Below are positions 6,010 to 12,813 of a stretch of 12,813 bases of DNA, piece by piece. Position numbers and translations under genes: made by a program. The notes beneath the pieces are model-generated. The model searched no databases and was not told the origin of the DNA. It worked only from the letters and a program-made list of their open reading frames with translations. This DNA comes from Dictyoglomota bacterium (GTDB lineage: Bacteria > Dictyoglomota > Dictyoglomia > Dictyoglomales > Dictyoglomaceae). The stretch's first letter is position 1. Each line of letters starts with the position of its first letter. Where the stretch lies: positions 1-12,813 of the forward strand of contig JAKOUL010000075.1 in NCBI GenBank assembly GCA_029776735.1, written 5' to 3'.

Positions 6010-7350
6010 TCATACCTCTTCTATTAACACTGGAAAGTCATAATCTTGAAGCTTTATAAGGTGATATACCACAAAAGAGTAAGCTTCCCCCCATATTACT
6101 TCAGAAGGGGAAAAAGGAAATGCTAAATTACCTGCTGTGGAAATCCTCCCTTTATATCCATAATGAAGTAAGGTAGATCTGAGAAAACCCAATATAGATT
6201 TTGCTATTTCAATATTCTCACCAATGACCTCAATAATAAGTCCTATCTCATGAGATATCTTCTCTTCTTTTTCCATCTCTCCCATAACCCCATTCTTACC
6301 ATACAAATGGAAATATATTTTATACTTTCCTTCATACTCCTTAAAAACATCATCAACAATTTTTTGGTGCTCTGATAAAATATCCTCTATCTGAGAAAGC
6401 ATTATAGGGTCTCTTATACCTGCTATACAAACACCTCGGATACCAAGGAGAGCAGCACCTTCAATTTTTAGCCATTTTTCTTTTGAATCAATAAATTTAC
6501 TACCTTCAATTATAACTGTATTTTCATCCTTCTGAATGAATTGGGTAGAAGTAAGATCAATAACTCCGTCTGGACCATGCAGGTAATATGGATCACTCTT
6601 CTCATATAAAGTATGTGCAGCAACAGAATTAACTGTACACTTTCTTGTTTTAATTAAAGGGAAAACTTCAAAATGATCCTCATAAACAACTCCCATAATT
6701 CCATCTCTTCCACTTCCAGGTTCTGCTGCAATAGCACCACATTCAAGTATTTTCCCAAGATGCAAAGAAAGTCCCTTAGGATAACCATATAAGATAGGTA
6801 AAACCGCAAATGGAGATGGATCATAACTTCTCCCACATAAAACAATGTTCACATCTTTTTTATAGGCTTCTATAAAAGGATCTATTCCTATCTGAGCCAC
6901 AATATTTGTTACTCTTTCAAGATCTTTTTCTAAAAATTCTTTTGAGCCATCCAGAGTCTTAATATTCCCTTCCAAAAGTGCCTTCTTTACAAAATCCTTA
7001 GAAATATCTGTATATACCTTGGCAATTCTAAATTTCCAGTTATTTTCCTTACAAATTTCTTTGATAATCTCAAAAGTCCAATCAACAGAAGACTTGGTAC
7101 CACAGCCACCTGCACTTCCAATTAACAAAGGTATATCTAAGGATTTTGTCATCTTTAGTAGATAAAAGAGATCCCTCTTAGTGTTATATCTTTCTACAAA
7201 AGAAATTCCCTTGCCAAGATAGTAGGGACCAGGATCTGTAGACCCAGCATCCACAGCTATTACATCAGGCTTCAATCTAAGGGCATTTTCAAAACTCTCT
7301 TCAGAAAAACCGTATCCCAAAATTGCAGTAGGAGAATAAACTTTAAACAT
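6010..7350 (-). CDS. AtuA-like (DUF1446) acyclic terpene utilisation family protein
   Basis: A 446-residue cytosolic protein of the AtuA/DUF1446 family. The founding member is needed for acyclic terpene degradation in Pseudomonas, but the reaction is not established to my knowledge. Family motifs visible: DAGSTDPGP (34-42), GSAGGCGT (78-85), CGRSYDPSP (172-180), ECGAIAAEPGSGRDG (203-217), HGPDGVIDLTSTQF (around 260-273), ALLGIRGVCIAGIRDP and, near the end, LAFPFSPSE. The many Gly-rich loops and conserved Asp/Arg/Cys residues suggest an enzyme. The start overlaps the mal stop by 8 bases (ATG within CATGTTTAA) with an AAGGTG upstream, so translation is coupled to mal. The name should not be read as evidence for terpene metabolism here; the setting is glutamate degradation through mesaconate, and a role on a methyl-branched dicarboxylic acid is more plausible. 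Confidence 0.8.
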   Translation of the reverse strand: MFKVYSPTAILGYGFSEESFENALRLKPDVIAVDAGSTDPGPYYLGKGISFVERYNTKRDLFYLLKMTKSLDIPLLIGSAGGCGTKSSVDWTFEIIKEICKENNWKFRIAKVYTDISKDFVKKALLEGNIKTLDGSKEFLEKDLERVTNIVAQIGIDPFIEAYKKDVNIVLCGRSYDPSPFAVLPILYGYPKGLSLHLGKILECGAIAAEPGSGRDGIMGVVYEDHFEVFPLIKTRKCTVNSVAAHTLYEKSDPYYLHGPDGVIDLTSTQFIQKDENTVIIEGSKFIDSKEKWLKIEGAALLGIRGVCIAGIRDPIMLSQIEDILSEHQKIVDDVFKEYEGKYKIYFHLYGKNGVMGEMEKEEKISHEIGLIIEVIGENIEIAKSILGFLRSTLLHYGYKGRISTAGNLAFPFSPSEVIWGEAYSFVVYHLIKLQDYDFPVLIEEV

Positions 7351-8593
7351 GATTTTTCACCTTACTCCTCAATAACTGCAAAGTCCTCTCCATCTCATTA
7401 TTCACAATCATCAAGCCTTCATCTACCCCCATTCCAGGTTTTGCAAGGATTTGATCAGCCTGAGTTGCAAGTGCCACATGTACAGATATCTGTGCAGATC
7501 TATCTGTTTCATTACAACTTCCACCAATATAAGTCCCAATACTATTTTCTTTACAATAAATAGCTGCCTCTATAGAATTGTGAATACTTCCAAGCACAGG
7601 AGTTTTTATTTGTATCATATCCACAGCTCCTGCTTTTACAAAATCCCTTATATCTTCAAAACTATTACACCACTCATCTGCCACTATTTCTACTTTTACT
7701 CCCTTTTTCTTCAAAGAGCTCCTTAAAGCACTTAGATATTCAATTTGTAATTCTTTACTTTCCATGTCTAAAGGTCCTTCAATCCGCAAGTGGAAAGGAT
7801 GTGCAATCTCTTCAAGTTTTCCCAAATAGTCAGCTATTTCTTCTATATCACATTGAAAAGCTATCCCAATAGTTCCATATACATCTATATGGAAAATAGG
7901 TTTATAATTCTCATCTCCAAGAATTTTTACCCTTTCTTTTAACCATCCCAAATACTCTATAAGTTTTTCTCCTCTCCATCCTAATTTTGTTTCCATATTA
8001 TTTATTAGGGCGTGGGGTAAAACATCTACTCTTTTTATTATCATCTTATCCACATTAGTATATCTGTCATCACCAGACTGAGCGAAAATAGGAACTCTCT
8101 TAATAATAATAGGCAAATTATATTCCTCTGCTATTATTTCTGTCATAGTTTTTCTATAAAATTTGGAAAATACATCTAAGAATGCCTGAGATACCCCATA
8201 TCTTAAAGCTGGATGCAATCTCCTTCCCTCTATCTGAAAATCATCTATGGTTTCAGATGCTTCCTTAAAAGACTTCCAATCCACAGATTTTATAAAAGGA
8301 GATAAAACTTTATCAAAATTTTCAGCGAAATCTTTTGCTCTAAAAAGTGCTTCTCTTCCTCCTGCTCCAGAGTACTGTATAGCTGTACAATCTCCAAAAG
8401 CAATTTGTCCATCCTCTAATATAAATATAACAGAAATACTTTCTCCTTTCTGTCTTACAGACTCAAAACCTGTTGTTAATGGAACTCCTCTATAAGCAAA
8501 TCCATCTTCTTTAGCACCTGCCTTAATAGCCCTTTGATCATCAAAATAAAATCCTGAAAGTCCAATAGAATAAACAACTTCTTTTATCTTCAT
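7343..8593 (-). CDS. mal: Methylaspartate ammonia-lyase (3-methylaspartase)
   Basis: This enolase-superfamily enzyme removes ammonia from (2S,3S)-3-methylaspartate to give mesaconate, the second step of the methylaspartate route of glutamate fermentation (EC 4.3.1.2). The 416 residues compare with about 413 in the Clostridium tetanomorphum enzyme. Active-site residues known from that enzyme have direct equivalents: Gln172 in FAQSGDDRY, His194 in VLPHAL, metal ligands Asp237 (HIDVYG), Glu272 (RIEGPLD) and Asp306 (VADEWCN), and the general base Lys330 in MIQIKTP. The N-terminal LSGFYFDDQRAIK segment is also characteristic. It starts 2 bases after glmE with only a weak ribosome-binding site, so translation is probably coupled. 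The enzyme should be active and fixes the identity of the whole cluster. Confidence 0.97.
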   Translation of the reverse strand: MKIKEVVYSIGLSGFYFDDQRAIKAGAKEDGFAYRGVPLTTGFESVRQKGESISVIFILEDGQIAFGDCTAIQYSGAGGREALFRAKDFAENFDKVLSPFIKSVDWKSFKEASETIDDFQIEGRRLHPALRYGVSQAFLDVFSKFYRKTMTEIIAEEYNLPIIIKRVPIFAQSGDDRYTNVDKMIIKRVDVLPHALINNMETKLGWRGEKLIEYLGWLKERVKILGDENYKPIFHIDVYGTIGIAFQCDIEEIADYLGKLEEIAHPFHLRIEGPLDMESKELQIEYLSALRSSLKKKGVKVEIVADEWCNSFEDIRDFVKAGAVDMIQIKTPVLGSIHNSIEAAIYCKENSIGTYIGGSCNETDRSAQISVHVALATQADQILAKPGMGVDEGLMIVNNEMERTLQLLRSKVKNHV

Positions 8594-8595
8594 GA

Positions 8596-10047
8596 TTATT
8601 TAGGTCTTCCTATTAGTCTTCCTTTGCTTATAGCATACACATCATCAAGCACCATTTGAAAACTTATTTCTCGTCCCTCAAATTTTGACCTTTCTTCAAG
8701 TTTAGTTTGGTAAAATTCCAGAAGTTCTTTGTCAAAAGGAAGATTTCCTGTATCAAAAAATCTTACTGCCCCACTATTATCCCTGACAGGCATAAGTCTG
8801 CTATGAGTATATCTACTGGGAGCAAAAGGAACATCTAATACCCCAGCTGAAAAACCCCTAACAATTCCAACAGCAATATCTCCCTCTCCTAAGGAAATTA
8901 CTCTATCCAATATCAGGTTAACTTCTTTTTCAATTATATATTCTTCATCTTCAACTTTTTTTCTATCAATAAAATCTTGATTTTCCATCATATATAAAAC
9001 TTGACGTGTATTTTTCAAAGCCTGTGCATTTGCTTCTTTAGTGGGAATTCCTATGGCTTCTTGTGGCGTTTTAACTATAACTTTTGTTACCTTAGAAACT
9101 GCTGCAGACATACTACCAAAACTTATAACAGCAAAAGCTTTCGCCTCATCTTCTGGAAAACCTCCCATCCAATGATGTAATACAGTGCTTACAGATACAT
9201 CTTTATATCCAAAGTCTGAAAGATATTTCTTAGTAAGTCTATCCATTATATTTATTGCTGCCACATCCTGAATAATATTACCACACTGCCCATATCCAAC
9301 ACTAAAACTCTTAACTCCCTGCTCAGCTGCTAATAAAGCCTCTATTATTCCTATACTAATGGATATACAAGGCGGTACTAAAGTACCTGTAAGAGGTCCA
9401 AAAGATTCCCGATTTATAATTATTCCTTCTTCAGCATATACACCTACAAGATAATCCACATATTGCCAATATAATATAGAGTTTTCTAATGGTACATCTT
9501 TAGCATAAGGTATATTATAGGTTATTCCTCCTCCTTCAAAAGAAGTAAAACCTGCAGCTAATGTTATCTCTGCAAGAAGTCTCGCATCTGGAGTACCATG
9601 TCTTACTTCTACAGGAACTCTTACATTCTCTATAATTTCTCTACACCCTTTTACTCCATAGTTTACAGCAGGAAACCCATTAAGCAGAGCTCTACCCTCC
9701 CTTAAACTTTCCTCAATACCTATTTGAGCTTCTTTATACTTATTTTGTCTGGTATAACTATCAATTGTGGTAGGTAAAACATCTGCCTGACCTTCATTCT
9801 GCAAATATTGAAGAAGTAATATATGATCCCTTAATATGGGTACACCAGCCCTTGGCTGAAGAAGTGTCTTACCATTATCTAATGCTTTTTCTAATACAAA
9901 ATCTACAAATTTTTCCTTTGGAAGTTCTCCGAAGTATCTAAATGCTTCTTCTAAATCAACCTCCTTACCAGTAGTCCAGGTATTTAAAACTTCTTCCCTC
10001 ATACTTAACCAATACTTTCTGTCCCATCTCTTATTTTTTATACTCAT
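8596..10047 (-). CDS. glmE: Glutamate mutase epsilon subunit
   Basis: Catalytic subunit of adenosylcobalamin-dependent glutamate mutase (EC 5.4.99.1), which rearranges L-glutamate to (2S,3S)-3-methylaspartate by a radical mechanism. It folds as a TIM barrel and forms an epsilon2-sigma2 complex with GlmS. At 483 residues it has the same length as I recall for the Clostridium cochlearium enzyme, and the substrate-binding residues fall at the same numbers: the arginine claw Arg66 (LLQPRAG), Arg100 (SYTRQNK) and Arg149 (VEVRHGTPD), plus Glu171, Tyr177 and Tyr181 in FEGGGITYNIPY. It overlaps glmL by 17 bases, and a GAGG at 10054-10057 lies 6 bases before the ATG. The enzyme should be fully functional provided the cell makes or imports B12. 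Confidence 0.97.
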   Translation of the reverse strand: MSIKNKRWDRKYWLSMREEVLNTWTTGKEVDLEEAFRYFGELPKEKFVDFVLEKALDNGKTLLQPRAGVPILRDHILLLQYLQNEGQADVLPTTIDSYTRQNKYKEAQIGIEESLREGRALLNGFPAVNYGVKGCREIIENVRVPVEVRHGTPDARLLAEITLAAGFTSFEGGGITYNIPYAKDVPLENSILYWQYVDYLVGVYAEEGIIINRESFGPLTGTLVPPCISISIGIIEALLAAEQGVKSFSVGYGQCGNIIQDVAAINIMDRLTKKYLSDFGYKDVSVSTVLHHWMGGFPEDEAKAFAVISFGSMSAAVSKVTKVIVKTPQEAIGIPTKEANAQALKNTRQVLYMMENQDFIDRKKVEDEEYIIEKEVNLILDRVISLGEGDIAVGIVRGFSAGVLDVPFAPSRYTHSRLMPVRDNSGAVRFFDTGNLPFDKELLEFYQTKLEERSKFEGREISFQMVLDDVYAISKGRLIGRPK

Positions 10048-11419
10048 AATTAGCCTCTACTCCTAACAGATATCTCTCTAATAAATTTAAAGCTCTATCT
10101 TCCATAAATTCGGAGAGTAAACCTACTGCATACAATATATATTCTTTATCTAAATAAAAAGATGGTTCCTTAGGTTTTAATATAAAAGGATCCTCTTTTG
10201 AATAAATACAAGCCTTTAATATCTCCTTTCTATATGGGTTATTTATTAAAGGTCCACCTGTGGCAAGAACATTTTTCACTTCTGTTAAATCCTTACCATG
10301 TTGAAAGTAGATCACTCCTAAAGGAGAATAAATTACTTCTAAGAAACCTACATGTCTCTCAACTGCTATCTTAGCTGCAAAATAGGAAAGCACATAATCT
10401 AAATACAGATCCTCATCATTTTGTGGTAGATAACTGGTATTCTCTGATAAAAACTTGATCTTTTCTTCAATATGGTCTACATTGTTAAAAAATTTTTCAA
10501 GACTATTTTTCCCTATGGATTCTAATAAAAATAATGCTGATACTCTTACTCCAAGATCGCCTTCTACTGTTCTTTTTACAAACGGTTCTGGAAGCCCTTT
10601 TAAAACCACACCTGGTTTTTTAGGACTACCTTCACTTACAGAGCATACATCTGTAGTTGCTCCTCCTATATCAATTAATATGCTTTCTCCATATTTTTTT
10701 GCAAATACCTCTAAGCTCTTAAGAACTGCAAGAGGTGTAGGCATTACGAACTGTCCTATAATACTTTGTGCCTTATCTAAGCCCTTAGCATAGATTATTC
10801 TCTTCAAAAAAATTTCCCGAATTATTTCTTGCACAGGCTTGATATTTAATACATTATATTCGGGCATTACATTCTCTGTAATATGTATCTCTTTTTTCTC
10901 TTCTTCAAAAATCTTTTTAACTTCATCCCTTATATCCTTATTTCCTGCAAAAATAACAGGCACACTTAAAGAAGTTTTAGCAAGCCTTTTTGCATTGACT
11001 AAAGGATAATATCTATTCCCTCCATCAGTTCCTCCTGCAAGAATAATAATATCAGGTTTTAAAGACTCTATCTCTTGAATATCAGACTCCGTAAGCTCAA
11101 AGGAATATGTCTTAAGAACTTTACCCCCCGCTCCAAGAGCTGCCTTTTTAGCAGCTTCAGCTGTTAAATCTGGAACAAGCCCTACAGCAACAATCTTAAG
11201 TCCTCCAGCAGCACTACTTGAAGCCTTCTTAAGCTCAAAATCGTCAATTTTTAAACCTGTTTGAGCATATATATCGTCTAAAACCTTTTTAATTCCAATT
11301 CTTACATCCTCATTCACAGTGGAAGGGGATTTAGCCTTACCTATTATCTCATCCCGATTAAGATCAATGGCTACAGCTTTTGTAAAGGTGCTTCCGATAT
11401 CAAAAAAGATACTTAACAT
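10031..11419 (-). CDS. glmL: Glutamate mutase reactivating protein GlmL (MutL)
   Basis: GlmL is an ASKHA-fold (actin/Hsp70-like) ATPase thought to reactivate glutamate mutase by exchanging damaged cobalamin for fresh adenosylcobalamin; it is not the DNA-repair MutL. The 462 residues show the fold's phosphate-binding loops: FFDIGSTFTKAVAIDL at the N-terminus (phosphate 1) and ILIDIGGATTDVCSV near residue 250 (phosphate 2). Also present are the family-typical SSAAGGLKIVAVGLVPDLTA (68-87) and KPDIIILAGGTDGGN (from about 118). It lies between the two mutase subunit genes, the classic glmS-glmL-glmE order of glutamate-fermenting clostridia. A GGAG at 11426-11429 precedes the ATG by 6 bases. The start lies 3 bases after the glmS stop. 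Confidence 0.95.
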   Translation of the reverse strand: MLSIFFDIGSTFTKAVAIDLNRDEIIGKAKSPSTVNEDVRIGIKKVLDDIYAQTGLKIDDFELKKASSSAAGGLKIVAVGLVPDLTAEAAKKAALGAGGKVLKTYSFELTESDIQEIESLKPDIIILAGGTDGGNRYYPLVNAKRLAKTSLSVPVIFAGNKDIRDEVKKIFEEEKKEIHITENVMPEYNVLNIKPVQEIIREIFLKRIIYAKGLDKAQSIIGQFVMPTPLAVLKSLEVFAKKYGESILIDIGGATTDVCSVSEGSPKKPGVVLKGLPEPFVKRTVEGDLGVRVSALFLLESIGKNSLEKFFNNVDHIEEKIKFLSENTSYLPQNDEDLYLDYVLSYFAAKIAVERHVGFLEVIYSPLGVIYFQHGKDLTEVKNVLATGGPLINNPYRKEILKACIYSKEDPFILKPKEPSFYLDKEYILYAVGLLSEFMEDRALNLLERYLLGVEANYEYKK

Positions 11420-11422
11420 AAA

Positions 11423-11836
11423 TCACTCCAAACCTAAATCTTTTTTTAGATCTCTTATAACTTCATCAGGCATAGTTTTAGGAGGATATACTCTATGGAA
11501 ACCTAATTCTTTGAATCTCTTCTCTACTTCTTCCCAATTCTTTTGTCCAATTCCTAAATTTCCACCAATATACAGCAGAATATCATCTAAACCAGCTTCT
11601 ATTAATTTCTCTTTAAAACCTCTGCAATCCAATTCTGCATGTCCATATAACGATGAGACCAAAATTGCTTTTGCTCCAGATTCTATAGCTGCCTTTATAA
11701 AATCTTCCTGAGAAGAAAGAACACCTATATTAACCACATCAAATCCTGCTGAACTTAGAGCATAGTCTAAAACTCTCAAACCTACTGCATGAACGTCAGC
11801 CCCAATGACACCTAAAACTATAGTTTTATTACCCAT
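11423..11836 (-). CDS. glmS: Glutamate mutase sigma subunit (B12-binding)
   Basis: Small cobalamin-binding subunit of glutamate mutase, also called MutS; not the glucosamine-6-phosphate synthase or DNA-repair genes that share these names. The 137-residue Rossmann-like domain carries the base-off/His-on B12 signature DxHxxG as D14-V-H16-A-V-G19, His16 being the lower axial cobalt ligand. The further nucleotide-tail contacts SSLYGH (61-66) and GGN (91-93) are present. Length and positions match clostridial GlmS. It begins 2 bases after the peptidase stop with no clear Shine-Dalgarno sequence, so it is probably translated by coupling. With GlmE it converts glutamate to methylaspartate. Confidence 0.97.
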   Translation of the reverse strand: MGNKTIVLGVIGADVHAVGLRVLDYALSSAGFDVVNIGVLSSQEDFIKAAIESGAKAILVSSLYGHAELDCRGFKEKLIEAGLDDILLYIGGNLGIGQKNWEEVEKRFKELGFHRVYPPKTMPDEVIRDLKKDLGLE

Positions 11837-11838
11837 GT

Positions 11839-12813
11839 TTAAGCTTTGATTAAATTATATAAAAGTAATGATAAAGATTGTAAATTTTCAACCTTTACCC
11901 TCTCAGAACGAGAATGAGCATTCTCCATCCCAACCCCCACATTTATGGTTTTTAAACCATATGAATTAAACACATTAGCATCACTTCCACCCATAGTATA
12001 AGTAAAACTTATATCTTTATTCATATTTTTCAAAACAGAAACCATTCTTTGAACAACCTTTTCATTCTTATCAATATCAAACCCTTCATAAAGGAATTCC
12101 CTTCTCAAATTATATCTCCCACCTTTATTTTCAACTTGAGATAACTTTTCCTTTAAGTCTTCCCATAAAGAGTCTAATTTCTCTTTATTAAAACCTCTAA
12201 ACTCTCCTTCTAAATCTACCTCATCGGGCACAATATTTGTAGCTCTACCACCACTTATCCTACCTATGTTTGCAGTAGTCTCATCATCTATTCTGCCCCA
12301 TGGAAGCTTTATAATAAACTCTGAAGTAAGAAGAATAGCATTAACTCCCTTTTCAGGAGCAACACCTGCATGAGCTGCTTTCCCTAAAATTTTTAAATAA
12401 AATCTTTCATGAGATGGAGCTTTCAGTATTATTGTTCCTACATCCCCTTCCCCATCAAAAACATATCCCTCCTTAGAAACTATTAAACTTTTATCTATAT
12501 TTTTAGCCCCAATAAGTCCAACCTCTTCTCCTATAGTAAAGATAAATTCTATTTTTTTTGTTTTTGCTTTCTCTTCTCTTAAAACAGTTAATGCTTCAAT
12601 CATAGCAGAGATAGCAGATTTGTCATCTGCTCCTAAAATTGTAGTTCCATCGCTTACTATATATTCTCCTTCAATTTTTGGATTTATATTTTCTCCAGGA
12701 GTTACAGTATCCATATGGGCAGAGACAAAAAATGGCTCTCCTTCGCCATCTAAATAGGCATATATATTCCCTGCATTTCCTCCAACCTTTTCCCCAGCAG
12801 AATCTTCAATTAC
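11839..12813 (-). CDS. M20 family metallopeptidase, PepT-like, 5' end outside window
   Basis: A zinc-dependent exopeptidase of the M20 family closest to tripeptide aminopeptidase (PepT)-like proteins. The reading frame is open to the right edge: 33 codons upstream of the internal Met at 12714 encode protein ending VSAH before MDTV, which is the M20 metal-binding motif, so the true start lies outside the window. Key residues in window numbering: His33 and Asp35 (SAHMDTV), Asp63 (GADDKSA, bridging ligand), the catalytic base Glu96 and ligand Glu97 (GEEVGL), Asp120 (VFDGEG), His148 (AAHAG) in the dimerisation lid, and His300 (NAHSRSERV). All are intact. About 324 residues are visible and perhaps 40-50 are missing. 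It lies 2 bases before glmS and may supply amino acids, including glutamate, by cleaving peptides; this role is inferred. Confidence 0.92.
   Translation of the reverse strand, partial: VIEDSAGEKVGGNAGNIYAYLDGEGEPFFVSAHMDTVTPGENINPKIEGEYIVSDGTTILGADDKSAISAMIEALTVLREEKAKTKKIEFIFTIGEEVGLIGAKNIDKSLIVSKEGYVFDGEGDVGTIILKAPSHERFYLKILGKAAHAGVAPEKGVNAILLTSEFIIKLPWGRIDDETTANIGRISGGRATNIVPDEVDLEGEFRGFNKEKLDSLWEDLKEKLSQVENKGGRYNLRREFLYEGFDIDKNEKVVQRMVSVLKNMNKDISFTYTMGGSDANVFNSYGLKTINVGVGMENAHSRSERVKVENLQSLSLLLYNLIKA

Noticed and set aside
6010..7350. Terpene degradation as the function of the AtuA-like gene
   Set aside because: No other terpene or geranyl-CoA genes are present; all neighbours belong to glutamate degradation through mesaconate.
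10455..10793. Plus-strand open frame of about 112 codons inside glmL
   Set aside because: Antisense shadow of glmL with no independent support.
11319..11711. Plus-strand open frame of about 130 codons opposite glmS and glmL
   Set aside because: It is antisense to two strongly conserved genes, and its protein resembles no family I know; it is a by-product of codon bias.
10031..11836. DNA mismatch repair MutL/MutS or glucosamine synthase GlmS
   Set aside because: These are name clashes only; the motifs are B12-binding DxHxxG and ASKHA ATPase loops of the glutamate mutase system.
12712..12714. ATG at 12714 as the true start of the M20 peptidase
   Set aside because: It is the Met inside the SAHMDTV metal motif, and the frame stays open with family-like sequence to the window edge.

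Overview
The window reads as part of the chromosome of an AT-rich, anaerobic and probably thermophilic bacterium. Codon choice leans heavily on AGA, ATA and A/T-ending codons, and the proteins are rich in Lys, Glu and Ile. I suspect something like Dictyoglomus or another deep-branching thermophile, but the sequence alone does not prove it. No mobile element, CRISPR array, tRNA or rRNA is visible. All genes lie on the minus strand, so transcription runs from the right edge (12813) to the left edge (1).

Fifteen genes, from a peptidase cut by the right edge to a membrane-anchored serine protease ending at 147, are packed with overlaps or gaps of at most 23 bases. They look like one long operon, or a chain of coupled operons, whose main promoter lies beyond the right edge. 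The first part is a glutamate-degradation cluster: an M20 (PepT-like) peptidase, the two subunits of B12-dependent glutamate mutase (glmS, glmE) with the reactivating ATPase glmL between them, and methylaspartate ammonia-lyase (mal). An AtuA-like/DUF4387 pair of unknown function comes next, followed by a two-subunit iron-sulfur hydro-lyase (class I fumarase family) that in this setting is most likely a mesaconase. The route is glutamate -> 3-methylaspartate -> mesaconate + NH3 -> citramalate. The citramalate lyase needed to finish it is not in the window. The cluster ends with an uncharacterised protein joining a P-loop domain to a region resembling the editing domain of alanyl-tRNA synthetase.

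The same gene train then runs into general-maintenance genes: RNase PH (rph), the house-cleaning nucleotide pyrophosphatase (rdgB), the imine deaminase (ridA), a rhomboid protease and a ClpP/SppA-like membrane serine protease of the SDH family. At 1-130 a new transcription unit begins: a good sigma-70-type promoter, a near-perfect CIRCE operator and the first 20 codons of hrcA, the heat-shock repressor that binds CIRCE.

The least understood parts, and the best candidates for new biology, are the AtuA-like/DUF4387 pair and the P-loop/AlaRS-editing-like protein, all embedded in the methylaspartate pathway, together with unusual cysteine replacements in the putative mesaconase. No stretch of more than 300 bases lacks a gene.
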